Shown here in pieces: positions 25,507-34,214 of a DNA stretch of 64,000 nucleotides. The stretch spans positions 1-64,000 of the forward strand of contig JADGFI010000026.1 in assembly GCA_016743945.1 (NCBI GenBank), in the 5' to 3' direction. Position 1 is the first letter of the stretch, and every line of letters begins with the position of its first letter. The notes under the pieces are model-generated. The model made no database searches. It had not been told where the DNA came from and saw nothing but the letters and a program-made list of their open reading frames with translations. This stretch comes from Desulfobacteraceae bacterium (GTDB lineage Bacteria; Desulfobacterota; Desulfobacteria; Desulfobacterales; Desulfobacteraceae). Position numbers and translations under genes: made by a program.

Positions 25507-26919
25507 CTAATGAACCAATACCTGGTTCCTTCCCTTTTCTTTTGCCTTGTACACTGCCATATCTGCCCGCTCAAACACCTGCAGATGAGTTTTGTCCCCG
25601 TCTTGTACCTGGGTAATGCCGATACTCACGGTAACCCTTACAACCTCTTTTTTGTACAAAAATTCAATTTTTTCGATGGTCTGGCGGATTTTTTCCGCTG
25701 CCTCTTTTGCACCAACCGCATCGGTTTCAGGCATAATAACCACAAATTCTTCCCCCCCATACCGGGCCAGCATATCATTTTTACGCAACAAGGGCAGAGA
25801 TCTTTTGATAATTTCCTGGAGACACTTATCACCAACGGCATGCCCATATCGGTCATTTATATTCTTGAACTTATCCGCATCAATCAGCAACAGGGAAAAA
25901 TGGGTGCCATACCGCAAAAACCGTTCCATCTCATCTTCAATTTTGTTGTCATAGGCCCGCCGATTAAAGGAACCGGTCAGTTGATCCTGGTTCAACTTTT
26001 CTTCAAGCTGTTCAGAATATTGGGTGGCCTCGTCCAATTCCTGCTTTAATCGGGCAAACCCGGTCTTAAAAAGATGTCGGTTTTTCTCTGCCGCAGCTTG
26101 AATTGCCTTGTCCTTTAATTGCTTTTTCGTCAATGCCTGTTCAATGGAGGCCAATCTCTGGGTAATCTGAAGTTTCAAATCATCCAGACTGGTTGCCACA
26201 TTGGACGTCTTTTGCAGGCTGGTCAGTTCTGTATTTAAAAGGATCTCAAACCCTGAATTGGATGAAAACAGGGAACGGGTCTGGTCATGGGAAAAGGCAA
26301 GTTTTGCTTCAATATCCAGAATCTTGCCCACAATATCCTGGACAAAGGAATTCATTTTTTCCCGGTCCTGGTTGGTTTCAGAGATATAGACAAAGACCAG
26401 GCCAAAAATACTTTCCCGGATATCATTGATATCTCCCATATCTTCTGCGCTTATTATTCTGGTCGTTATATTCTCCATGCGGGTGGCATATTTTTTATCA
26501 AGGGTGGACCTCAAAGTATTTAAAATATCTTGATAGCTTTGCTTAAAATCTTCAATAAAATTATTGGATGAAGATTTCATTAGAGAGGCAAACATCCCTT
26601 TTTTCTTTTTTACCGGAACCGGTCCAACCCCTTCCTTGATCATGGCTGTTTTTAATTGCTCAAAAATATAGGCAATTTTTACAAAGGATGCCCCTTTTTT
26701 TAATGCCAGACTCAGGTCTTTACAGACCCTTGCAAAATAGGTATCCCCTGCCCCCACCGTATCTATGATGATGGGGAAATATTTGCGATAAAGCCTGTCC
26801 TGGTTTTCAAATTTTTCTTCAATGGTATCCAGTTCTTTTATCAGAGTGTCTTTTTGAGATTGAAGTTTTTTAACCTGATCCTTCAATATCACTATTTTTT
26901 CATCCAATGGAGTCGCCAT
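25507..26919 (-). CDS. Soluble diguanylate cyclase (GGDEF) with helical sensor region
   Basis: This protein of 470 residues has no membrane segment. Residues 1-50 and about 235-305 look like coiled coils, and 50-230 form a helical region of unknown ligand. The C-terminal GGDEF domain has LTGSFNRRAYDNKI at its start, the metal-binding LLIDADKFKNINDRYGH, and an active site of GGEEF. The inhibitory I-site is present as RKND five residues upstream of GGEEF, so product feedback is expected. It should therefore make cyclic di-GMP. The neighbours do not indicate the controlled process. Confidence 0.9.
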   Translation of the reverse strand: MATPLDEKIVILKDQVKKLQSQKDTLIKELDTIEEKFENQDRLYRKYFPIIIDTVGAGDTYFARVCKDLSLALKKGASFVKIAYIFEQLKTAMIKEGVGPVPVKKKKGMFASLMKSSSNNFIEDFKQSYQDILNTLRSTLDKKYATRMENITTRIISAEDMGDINDIRESIFGLVFVYISETNQDREKMNSFVQDIVGKILDIEAKLAFSHDQTRSLFSSNSGFEILLNTELTSLQKTSNVATSLDDLKLQITQRLASIEQALTKKQLKDKAIQAAAEKNRHLFKTGFARLKQELDEATQYSEQLEEKLNQDQLTGSFNRRAYDNKIEDEMERFLRYGTHFSLLLIDADKFKNINDRYGHAVGDKCLQEIIKRSLPLLRKNDMLARYGGEEFVVIMPETDAVGAKEAAEKIRQTIEKIEFLYKKEVVRVTVSIGITQVQDGDKTHLQVFERADMAVYKAKEKGRNQVLVH

Positions 26920-27133
26920 GGACCACCTTCCCTTATTATCTGATAGTTTCTTTTGTTTATTTTTATCGGTTGGTGCACAGAAAGTAAAGCATCATTCTCA
27001 TTTATCCCTCTCTTGTTATTTTGCCCATCTTGTTATTTGTCTTGTCTTGTCTTGATTCTGGTTTCTAAAAATTGTAAAAGATCATACACGCTTAAACAAT
27101 AAACGACTAACCTAAGTTCCAAGGAGATAACCA

Positions 27134-28123
27134 TTGGCTTTTAATATATTCAAAAAAAAAAGTGGTCTGAAAAAAAATGACCCGGAAAAAAATATCGCAG
27201 CAAAAAAAACAGACAACCGCCTGTTTTCCCGGTTAAAAACCGGATTGAGCAAAACCCGGGCCGTTCTGAATACCGATATCAATGAACTGTTTGCAACGGC
27301 CAAAGAAATTGATGAAAACCTGTTTGAAGAACTGGAAGAATTGCTGGTCACCTCAGACCTTGGCATGGACATCACCATGGAAATGATGGCGCGGATCCGG
27401 AAAAAAGCCAAACGGCTGAAAACGGCCGACGAGCTCAAACAGGTGCTGAAAGAGGAACTTATGGCCTTGTTCCCTGATACCCAGGCACCCGCCAAGGAAC
27501 CCGTCCTTGGCCAGCCCCATGTCATCATGATGGTCGGGGTCAATGGAACCGGAAAAACCACCACATTGGGCAAACTTGCCATGACATATACCCGCCAGGG
27601 GAAAAAGGTGCTCATTGCAGCCGCAGATACCTTCAGAGCTGCGGCCATTGAACAGGTGGAAGTGTGGGCAGACAGATCCGGGGCATCCCTTGTTCGGCAC
27701 AAGGAGGGGGCAGATCCTGCGGCGGTTGCCTATGATGCTGTGGAGGCCGCCATTGCCAGGGGAGTGGACATTGTTCTCGTTGATACGGCCGGCCGGCTCA
27801 ATACCCAGAAAAATCTCATGGAAGAATTAAAAAAAATAAAACGGTCCATCAATAAAAAGCTGATCACAGCCCCCCACGAAGTATTAATGGTCCTGGATGC
27901 CACAACCGGTCAGAATGCTATTTCCCAGGCAAAGACCTTCCATGAAGCCGTTGGGATTACCCGAATTGCATTGACAAAACTGGACGGAACCGCAAAGGGT
28001 GGAATCGTTGCTGCCATTGCCAGTACCATGGACCTTCCCATCGCCTATATCGGGGTTGGGGAAGGGGTTGATGACCTCCAGGCCTTTGATTCCCAACAAT
28101 TTATCAATGCCCTGTTTGACTAA
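27134..28123 (+). CDS. ftsY: Signal recognition particle receptor FtsY
   Basis: GTPase that docks the SRP-ribosome complex on the membrane. The protein of 329 residues has a short Lys-rich N-terminal region instead of the long acidic A domain of E. coli, then the N domain and the G domain: GVNGTGKTTTLGKLA (G1), ADTFRAAA, DTAGRL, TKLDGTAKGG. A TTG start at 27134 is chosen because AAGGAG lies eight bases upstream and no ATG fits. It is separated from the preceding divergent cyclase gene by about 210 bases in which I see only short CTTGT repeats (27037-27055). Confidence 0.95.
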   Translation: MAFNIFKKKSGLKKNDPEKNIAAKKTDNRLFSRLKTGLSKTRAVLNTDINELFATAKEIDENLFEELEELLVTSDLGMDITMEMMARIRKKAKRLKTADELKQVLKEELMALFPDTQAPAKEPVLGQPHVIMMVGVNGTGKTTTLGKLAMTYTRQGKKVLIAAADTFRAAAIEQVEVWADRSGASLVRHKEGADPAAVAYDAVEAAIARGVDIVLVDTAGRLNTQKNLMEELKKIKRSINKKLITAPHEVLMVLDATTGQNAISQAKTFHEAVGITRIALTKLDGTAKGGIVAAIASTMDLPIAYIGVGEGVDDLQAFDSQQFINALFD

Positions 28124-28164
28124 ATATTTGAAGGTTTATGGGAAGCAAAAAAGGATCCCTTTTT

Positions 28165-28797
28165 ATGTTTGGAATTGAAAATTATACCGGATTTATTATA
28201 GCCGCCATCATACTCAACCTGACCCCGGGGGTTGACACCATGTATATTCTTACAAGAAGTGTCTCCCAAGGCAGGCGTGCTGGTCTTGTGTCCGTGGCCG
28301 GAATCATGACCGGCTGTGTGGTCCATGTGTTGTGTGCCGCCTTTGGGCTCTCGCTGATTTTGTCCACATCTACAACGGCCTTTACCATCATAAAATGGGC
28401 AGGTGCCATTTATCTTATCTTTCTGGGACTTAAAACCCTGATGGACAAACAAACCGCCTTTGAAACCGCTGACAACAAATTTGCGCCAAAAGATCTGATT
28501 AAAATTTATCGGCAAGGGGTCATTACCAATGTATTAAACCCCAAAGTTGCCCTTTTTTTCCTCTCTTTTTTACCCCAGTTTATCAATTCCCAGGCGGTTC
28601 AAGGTCCACTGCCCTTCCTTGTCCTTGGGGCCACATTTCTTGTTACCAGCAGTATCTGGTGCACTGTTCTGACAGGAACCGCTGCCCTGATGACCCGTAC
28701 CCTGAGAAACAATCGTCGGGTGGGTCTCATCCTGCAAAAACTATCCGGTACGATTTTCATCGGATTCGGATTAAAGCTTGCCTTTGATTCACAATAA
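28165..28797 (+). CDS. LysE/RhtB-family amino acid exporter
   Basis: Inner-membrane exporter of about 210 residues with six hydrophobic segments. The start FGIENYTGFIIAAIILNLTPGVDTMYILTRS carries the family hallmark NLTPGxD, followed by GRRAGLVSVAGI and FLSFLPQF. The substrate is not predictable from sequence. The ATG at 28165 is preferred (AAAGGA nine bases before it, family-typical length); an ATG nine codons earlier is also possible. It follows ftsY closely and ends near a weak hairpin. Confidence 0.85.
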   Translation: MFGIENYTGFIIAAIILNLTPGVDTMYILTRSVSQGRRAGLVSVAGIMTGCVVHVLCAAFGLSLILSTSTTAFTIIKWAGAIYLIFLGLKTLMDKQTAFETADNKFAPKDLIKIYRQGVITNVLNPKVALFFLSFLPQFINSQAVQGPLPFLVLGATFLVTSSIWCTVLTGTAALMTRTLRNNRRVGLILQKLSGTIFIGFGLKLAFDSQ

Positions 28798-28802
28798 TCT
28801 CT

Positions 28803-28818
28803 AACGCCTGTTGGCGTT
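28803..28818 (+). terminator. Weak hairpin after the LysE-type gene
   Basis: AACGCC (28803-28808) pairs with GGCGTT (28813-28818) around a four-base loop, followed by a broken T-rich run. A second imperfect inverted repeat (CCTTTTAGC with GCTAAAGG) lies about 40 bases further on. Termination here is plausible but weak. Confidence 0.4.
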
Positions 28819-28924
28819 TCATCTTTTTCTTTGCCCGGGCTAACCTTTTAGCGTAAGATAGGCTAAAGGTACTAGGCTGACAATTACACGATATTTTAAC
28901 ACCTTTTACCAGATTGAGGCTGTC

Positions 28925-30400
28925 ATGATTTTTTTTTCAATTCGCACAAAACTGATTCTTGTTCTCAGTTTTATCCTGTTATCCGGTTTTTTGCTGACCA
29001 ATGTGATTTCCTACCAATCCTCTAAAAAATCTGTCAAAACAAGCATCATTGACAACAGCCTTCCCCTTGCCCGGGACAATATCTATTCTGAAATTCAAAA
29101 GGATTTGACCCGACCCATCTTTGTTTCTTCCCTCATGGCAAATGACACCTTTTTAAAGGACTGGGTTCTTGGGGGTGAAAAGGATCAGCTCCTTATCCAG
29201 AAATATTTGTTGGAAATCAAGGACAAATATCATTTCTTCAGTTCCTTTTTTGTTTCAGACCAAAGTCAAACCTATTACCACTTCAAGGGGGCTTTAAAAA
29301 AAATCAGCCCCGAGGACAGCCATGATACCTGGTATTACAATTTTAAAAATTTACAGGTGGATTATGATCTCATCGTGGATACCAATGAGGCAGCGCTCAA
29401 TCATTTGACCATTTTTATAAACCATCGGCTGGTTGGCTATGATAACCAGCTGTTAGGCGCTGTGGGAGTTGGTCTTGATTTTGACAGGGTGGCAACCCTG
29501 ATAGATTATTATAAAAAAAAATACAACCGGGATGTCTATATGGTCAGCCCCGACGGGGTGATCCAGGTCCACACGGATAAATCAAAAATAGCCACCCAGT
29601 CTATTTTTGATGTCCCCGGACTTACCGCCATTGCCGAAAAAATACTTGCTTCCAAAGATACCCCCACATTTTTTGAATATGATTCAAAAACCACCCATAT
29701 TCTTCTCACCTGCCGATTTGTCCATGAACTGGGCTGGTATCTTCTGGTGGAACAAGATGAAACTCTGGCCCTTAAATCCATTAAAAACACCTTTGTTAAA
29801 AATTTTCTTATCAGCCTTGTCATCACCTTTGCCACCATTGTTTTTGCCATCCTCGTCATCAATTATTTCCAGCGCCAATTGGAAACCATGGCCAACACAG
29901 ACAAACTGACCCGGGCCTACAATCGAAATGAATTTGAAAGACAGTTCAAATACATGACCAACCTTAACCGGCGGGAACCCGTGGAGATGTGCCTCATTCT
30001 CTTTGATATGGATCATCTAAAACAGGTCAATGATACCCATGGTCACCTGTTTGGAGATACCGTAATCAAGGCAGTGGCCCAAATAGCCGCTCGGACCATT
30101 CGCGAAAAAGACCTGCTGGTTCGCTGGGGAGGGGATGAATTTGTTCTTCTTATTTTCAGCAGTATGGCGCAGACAAGACAAATTGCACAAAGACTTCGCC
30201 TGGCAATAGAGGCCCATGATTTTTATGATAAAAACACGCCTCGGCCCATGGTAAAAAAACCCGCCATTACCATCAGTTCCGGAATTGCCAAATACAGGCC
30301 AAAAGAGACATTAAAGGACTGGATTTTTCGGGCAGACACAGCACTCTACCGCGCCAAGGCAAAGGGCAAAAATTGCATTGAAGAGGATATGAATTCATGA
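28925..30400 (+). CDS. Membrane diguanylate cyclase with extracytoplasmic dCache sensor
   Basis: This protein of 491 residues has a first membrane segment at about 8-28, a periplasmic double-Cache region (about 35-285) of the kind that binds small organic ligands, a second membrane segment (about 292-315, ISLVITFATIVFAILVI), and a cytoplasmic GGDEF domain. The latter begins LTRAYNRNEFERQ, binds metal through LFDMDHLKQVNDTHGH, and has active site GGDEF with inhibitory site REKD five residues upstream. It is thus predicted to be an active, feedback-inhibited sensor cyclase. Its last codon overlaps the following fragment (ATGA). Confidence 0.92.
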   Translation: MIFFSIRTKLILVLSFILLSGFLLTNVISYQSSKKSVKTSIIDNSLPLARDNIYSEIQKDLTRPIFVSSLMANDTFLKDWVLGGEKDQLLIQKYLLEIKDKYHFFSSFFVSDQSQTYYHFKGALKKISPEDSHDTWYYNFKNLQVDYDLIVDTNEAALNHLTIFINHRLVGYDNQLLGAVGVGLDFDRVATLIDYYKKKYNRDVYMVSPDGVIQVHTDKSKIATQSIFDVPGLTAIAEKILASKDTPTFFEYDSKTTHILLTCRFVHELGWYLLVEQDETLALKSIKNTFVKNFLISLVITFATIVFAILVINYFQRQLETMANTDKLTRAYNRNEFERQFKYMTNLNRREPVEMCLILFDMDHLKQVNDTHGHLFGDTVIKAVAQIAARTIREKDLLVRWGGDEFVLLIFSSMAQTRQIAQRLRLAIEAHDFYDKNTPRPMVKKPAITISSGIAKYRPKETLKDWIFRADTALYRAKAKGKNCIEEDMNS

Positions 30401-30609
30401 AGGTTGTACAAATATCGAACACCCCACAGGTTCAGGCCTTTATCCACCAGCATGCTGCCATTGGCCTCTATGAAACCATGGGGCTTACAAAGATCCCCCC
30501 CTTTGGCAGTTACACCGAAGATCCATTAAGTCTTTTCATGGAAAAAAAATTGCCTAAGTCATTCAAGAAGAGTATAAAGGAACAGGCCATTGGAACACCT
30601 GAGGATTGA
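30397..30609 (+). pseudogene. C-terminal fragment of a GNAT acetyltransferase
   Basis: A 70-codon frame. From about residue 19 it reads AAIGLYETMGLTKIPPFGSY then TEDPLSLFMEKKL, which is the typical last 45 residues of a GNAT acetyltransferase (beta6-alpha4-beta7). The acetyl-CoA-binding RGxGxG segment is missing, and the first 18 residues do not fit the family. It overlaps the stop of the cyclase gene and the TTG start of the next acetyltransferase. The best reading is the remains of a gene that lost its N-terminal half; whether the frame is still translated is unknown. Confidence 0.5.
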
Positions 30610-31021
30610 ACCCTACACAAAATATGCACAACAACAGGTTATTGACCTCTGGGCGACCTGTGACCTGAGCAAACCCTGGAACGACCCCATACTTGATATT
30701 CAGCGAAAACTCATCCACAGTCCTGATCTTTTCTATCTTGCCTGGATCAAAGATATTTTGGTGGGGTCCTTCATGGCAGGGTATGACGGACACAGGAGAT
30801 GGATATATTATCTCGGAGTTGCCCCTCAATTTCAGGGAAAAGGGATTGCAAAACAGCTTGTTGAACATGGGGAAAACCACCTGATTAAAATCGGCTGCCC
30901 GAAAATCAATCTGATGGTCAGAAAAACCAATACCCCTGCTATTGGATTTTATAAAACCAAAGGATATAAAGATGATCCTGTGGTGGTCTTGAGCAAACGC
31001 CTGGTAACTGATGCGCACTGA
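30590..31021 (+). CDS. GNAT acetyltransferase (YpeA-like)
   Basis: A 143-residue single-domain acetyltransferase. It contains VIDLWATCDLSKPWNDP at the N-terminus, YYLGVAPQFQGKGIAKQLVEH with the acetyl-CoA pyrophosphate loop QFQGKG, and GFYKTKGYKDDPVVVLSKRL at the end, all characteristic of the YpeA group, for which the substrate is not established. A TTG start at 30590 is preceded by AAAGGA with eight bases between, so it is the likely start. It sits in an accessory stretch with a GNAT fragment and a SnoaL-like gene. Confidence 0.82.
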   Translation: MEHLRIEPYTKYAQQQVIDLWATCDLSKPWNDPILDIQRKLIHSPDLFYLAWIKDILVGSFMAGYDGHRRWIYYLGVAPQFQGKGIAKQLVEHGENHLIKIGCPKINLMVRKTNTPAIGFYKTKGYKDDPVVVLSKRLVTDAH

Positions 31022-31051
31022 AGATAAAGTTTTTACCGGAAAGGAGGGTAA

Positions 31052-31468
31052 ATGAAACTTTCACGCGAAGAAATCAAAATGAAGCTTAAGGGATGGTACC
31101 TGGCCTGGGATAAACACGACCTTGAAAAGGTTATGGACCTCTTCCATGAAGATGTTTTTTTTGAAAACTGGACAGGTGCCTATGTAAAGGGAAAAAATAA
31201 TTTGAGAAAGGTCTGGACTCCCTGGTTTGAGAACCATGGCAATTTCAGATTTTTAGAATCAGAAACCTTTGTGGATGAGCTGGTACAAAAAGCATTGTAT
31301 CGCTGGGTGCTTGAATGGCCCTCCATGGAGCCTGGCTATGAAGACAAGCCGGAAATAAGAAAAGGGGTTGATGTGATCCATTTCAAGGACGGTAAAATCA
31401 TTAACAAACTTACCTATACCAAAACAACCCTTGAAATTGACAATATGCGACATAGTCTGCACCTGTAA
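31052..31468 (+). CDS. SnoaL-like (NTF2-fold) small protein
   Basis: A protein of 138 residues with the cone-shaped NTF2 fold pattern: an N-terminal helix pair (LKGWYLAWDKHDLEKVMDLF), the HEDVFFENWTG strand, and KGVDVIHFKDGKIINKLTYT at the end. Members of this superfamily are enzymes such as polyketide cyclases and isomerases, or only bind small molecules; the catalytic Asp/His pattern cannot be judged by eye, so no reaction is assigned. AAGGAGG precedes the ATG. Confidence 0.7.
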   Translation: MKLSREEIKMKLKGWYLAWDKHDLEKVMDLFHEDVFFENWTGAYVKGKNNLRKVWTPWFENHGNFRFLESETFVDELVQKALYRWVLEWPSMEPGYEDKPEIRKGVDVIHFKDGKIINKLTYTKTTLEIDNMRHSLHL

Positions 31469-31512
31469 AAATAAAGTTGCCCCCGCTACTAAAACAAATG
31501 AGAAAGGTTTCC

Positions 31513-32508
31513 TTACCTGGGAACCTCAATGGAACCGCCTCAGGTGAATCCGCTGCCAGCGGTGCAGGCATAACAATGATTGCCCACGGCAATCTCCTGA
31601 TTTTCAAAACCAAGGGAGGTCAGGTCACTGACATGGGTTCTTAAATTACCCTTGGGCAATTGGGCTGCCTGGTTAAAATCACAGTCATAGAGATACCCAT
31701 CCCAGGAAATTGAGATCAGATGCCGGCACATCAATGCCTCCACGGTACAAGGATTAAATCCCTTCCACAGGGAGTTCAAATAGACCTCGTAATTTCCCTT
31801 GTTTTTCAACCAGGTTTCAAACCTTCCCAGGGGCATGTTGGCAAAGGTGAACAATTGGTTGAAAACAATCCCCCATTTATCTTTGAGGAACCTATAAAAC
31901 CGTTTTTCCGCTATGGCCTGGTCCGGGGGCATAAACGCACCCGTAGGATTTGATACCAGGTCCAGAACAAGGCCTGTCCCCCTTTTTCCATATCCCATCT
32001 CATTGAGCAATTTAAAGGCCTCAATGCTCTTGTCAAAAATCCCTTCCCCCCGCTGGGCATCTGTCTGGGCGAGATTCAGGGAAGGCAGGGAAGAAACGAT
32101 ATTCACCCTGTGTTTTACCAGCAGATCCAGCAGGACCTTATCCTTGGCATCATAAAGTGCACTAAGATTAGACCTCAGCATAAGGGTCTTGCTCACCGTT
32201 GCCATTTCCTCAATCAAAACCGATAAATGGGGATTCATTTCAGGTGCTCCGCCGGTTATATCCACCACCTCACACTTGATTTTTTTTTGAAATTCAATGA
32301 CCTGATGGATGGTATTCAGATCCATGAGTTCTTTGCGCCCGGGACCTGCCGACAAATGGCAATGCTTGCAGGCCTGATTACACAAAAGCCCCAAATTTAC
32401 CTGACAGGTAATCGTCTTTCCCCGTTTCAGGGAAAGACCGTGGTTCTTGAGGGTTTGGTCAAAAACAGGAACCCCCTCCCCCATATCCTGTAAATTTTGA
32501 ATTTCCAT
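31513..32508 (-). CDS. arsS: ArsS-family radical SAM protein, probable selenoprotein (UGA at 31540-31542)
   Basis: Radical SAM protein of the ArsS family, associated with arsenosugar synthesis. The cluster motif is CNQACKHC (C43, C47, C50), with GGAPEMNP nearby. The C-terminal part has PCTVEALMCRH, DCDFNQ and HCYACTAGSGFT. A conventional reading stops at TGA after 322 residues. Family members continue as CTAG(A/S)GSS-Cys/Sec-GG, and here TGA sits at that Cys/Sec position followed in frame by GGSIEVPR and TAA. Reading TGA as selenocysteine gives 331 residues, the coordinates used here. A hairpin spans the TGA. The neighbour upstream is a decayed peroxidase-like gene of the same pathway. The family call is strong; Sec insertion is inferred. 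Confidence 0.78.
31515..31545 (-). promoter_or_regulatory. Candidate bacterial SECIS hairpin at the arsS UGA
   Basis: On the minus strand ACCTG (containing the first two bases of the TGA) pairs with CAGGT 26 bases later. An inner GG/CC and an apical CC-ATTGA-GG element lie between them. A hairpin starting at the UGA is what bacterial SelB recognises, but the small apical loop lacks an obvious match to the best-studied GGUCU-type loop, so this is a candidate only. Confidence 0.4.
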
Positions 32509-32529
32509 ATATCTTTTAATTTTCCTGTC

Positions 32530-32761
32530 TTACATTGACATTTTTTCGGCAATATTTCTCATCTGAACCCCGTGGACCTGGGAGCCCCCCCCGGATGGCT
32601 GTCGCCACATGAAGGGCTTCTGTCATCTCGGAAAGGTTTGATCCTTTTTCAAGACACCCTTTGGTGTAGGTATCTATACAATAGGGACACGGGATGGTAT
32701 GGGCCACGGCCAGGGCTATCAGGGATTTTTCCCTTGCCGTGAGATCTCCTTCTTGGCCCAT
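32530..32761 (-). pseudogene. Truncated, frameshifted arsenosugar-associated peroxidase-like gene
   Basis: The frame GDLTAREKSLIALAVAHTIPCPYCIDTYTKG is that of the AhpD/carboxymuconolactone-decarboxylase-like protein that accompanies arsS in many genomes (CPYC is the redox pair). Two lesions are visible. The N-terminal third is missing, because the first in-frame ATG is only 14 bases after the aminotransferase gene and a TAG lies just before it. A run of eight G (32584-32591 on the plus strand as C) shifts the frame after AIRGG. Removing one G restores SQVHGVQMRNIAEKMSM and a stop at 32530, which matches the family end. Either a decaying gene or, for the G-run alone, a sequencing or slippage event. 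Confidence 0.7.
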
Positions 32762-32774
32762 CTGCTACGGTGCA

Positions 32775-33959
32775 TCAAAGGCCGTTTTCTTTTGCCTTAT
32801 CAAAGGCTTTTTTAAATCCCCCAAGAGAGCCGATAATAGTTTTTTCCGGAACGGCATAGGAAAGCCTGAAAAAACCGGGTCCGCCAAAACCGGTGCCCGG
32901 TACCGCCAGAATATTCTGTTCTTTTAAAAGCCCAACAAACTCAAGGTCATTTTGAAGGGGACTTTTGGGAAAGAGATAAAAAGCACCTTCTGGCACATCA
33001 AACTCGTACCCTGCGGCATGAAGCCCTTCACAAAACATATCCCGACGTTTTTTATAAATATTAATATCCACGGTAACCCCCTGGAGCTGTCCCACAACCT
33101 GCTGGAAAAGCGCCGGGGCATTCACATACATCATGGTGTTTGTCACCCCGGCCGCTCCGGCAATCATGGCGGCATCCTCGGCCTTTGGGTGGATGGCAAG
33201 GTATCCGATTCTCTCCCCTGCCAGGGACAACTCCTTGGAATAGGAGGTGAGCATAATGGTATGGGGATACACATCAAACACCGAGGGCACCTCCACCCCA
33301 TAGACAATCTTCCGATAGGGTTCGTCAGAAATCAGATAAATGCGTTTGCCAAACTTCTGGCTGGCCTCTTCAAGCAGGGTCCCAAGGCACATCAGCTCTT
33401 CTTTTGTATATACAACACCGGTGGGATTATTGGGTGAATTGATCAGCATGACCCGGGTCTGTTTAGTAATGGCGGCCTTAATCGCATCCAAATCCAGATG
33501 AAAATCGGAAAGGGTTGGAGCGGTTTTCAGATTGCCCCCTGCCACAAAGGCATATTGGTTATAACCGACAAAATAGGGAGCCGGCACCAAAATATCTTCC
33601 CCGGGATTCACCAAGGCCCTGAGGGTATCATTCAAAGCCCCGGCAGCCCCCACGGTCATCACCACCAGATCCTGGGTAAGCCCCACATTGAATTCCTGGT
33701 TCAAATAATCAGCCACTGCCTGACGCACGTGGGGATACCCCGGATTGGACATATACCCGTGGGTGGTGTTCTCATTGTTGATCAGTTCCAGCAGGGTCTC
33801 TTTCACAGCCGGTGGCGGTGGAACATCCGGATTCCCAAGGGAAAAGTCAAAGACATTATCAGAGCCAAACTTTTCCCTCAGCCGGGCCCCTTCTTCAAAC
33901 ATCTTCCGAATCATGGATGCGGATTCAACCATTTTTACCATCTTCTCTGCAATAGGCAT
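32775..33959 (-). CDS. Class I/II PLP-dependent aminotransferase
   Basis: This enzyme of 394 residues has fold type I. GNPDVPPPPAVKE and NPGYPHVRQAVADYL lie in the N-terminal part, SPNNPTGVVY in the cofactor region, DEPYR for the pyridine-ring contact, and SYSKELSLAGERIGY with the Schiff-base lysine. It is close to the AspC/AlaT-like group that acts on aspartate or other amino acids; substrate not determined. GGGAGG lies in front of the ATG. Its end almost touches the remnant peroxidase-like gene, suggesting a deletion brought them together. Confidence 0.88.
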   Translation of the reverse strand: MPIAEKMVKMVESASMIRKMFEEGARLREKFGSDNVFDFSLGNPDVPPPPAVKETLLELINNENTTHGYMSNPGYPHVRQAVADYLNQEFNVGLTQDLVVMTVGAAGALNDTLRALVNPGEDILVPAPYFVGYNQYAFVAGGNLKTAPTLSDFHLDLDAIKAAITKQTRVMLINSPNNPTGVVYTKEELMCLGTLLEEASQKFGKRIYLISDEPYRKIVYGVEVPSVFDVYPHTIMLTSYSKELSLAGERIGYLAIHPKAEDAAMIAGAAGVTNTMMYVNAPALFQQVVGQLQGVTVDINIYKKRRDMFCEGLHAAGYEFDVPEGAFYLFPKSPLQNDLEFVGLLKEQNILAVPGTGFGGPGFFRLSYAVPEKTIIGSLGGFKKAFDKAKENGL

Positions 33960-34072
33960 ATATCATTCCTCCCAAATTGTGGATTAAAAATAGAATTTAC
34001 CATACCTTAAATTTTTCAGTATGAAAATAGTCCTTTAAAAAACCAGATATTATTTGCCAGGAAATTATGATG

Positions 34073-34091
34073 ACCCGCAATGATTGCGGGT
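34073..34091. repeat. Perfect 8-bp hairpin between the aminotransferase and the next gene
   Basis: ACCCGCAA (34073-34080) pairs with TTGCGGGT (34084-34091) around TGA. No T-run follows on either strand, so it is not a standard intrinsic terminator. The rest of the 33960-34214 gap shows no reading frame that I can support. Confidence 0.6.
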
Positions 34092-34214
34092 TATAAAGCT
34101 TGGCCACACCCACCCCAAAAAAAAATCATTCTCTTTTGTAAATCGAAGAAAACCTTAATTTTCTGAAAAGATGGCAGAGCCAAACGAATGACCCTGCCTG
34201 TAATGGTTAACTGA

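Noticed and set aside
27037..27055. CTTGT short repeats upstream of ftsY as a CRISPR-like or regulatory array
   Set aside because: Only three imperfect five-base units; no spacers and no conserved element.
30397..30609. Independent small gene of new function
   Set aside because: Most of the frame matches the C-terminal end of GNAT proteins, so a fragment is more likely.
32584..32591. Programmed frameshifting at the G8 run
   Set aside because: The gene also lacks its N-terminal part, and no stimulatory structure is evident, so decay or a read error is the simpler reading.
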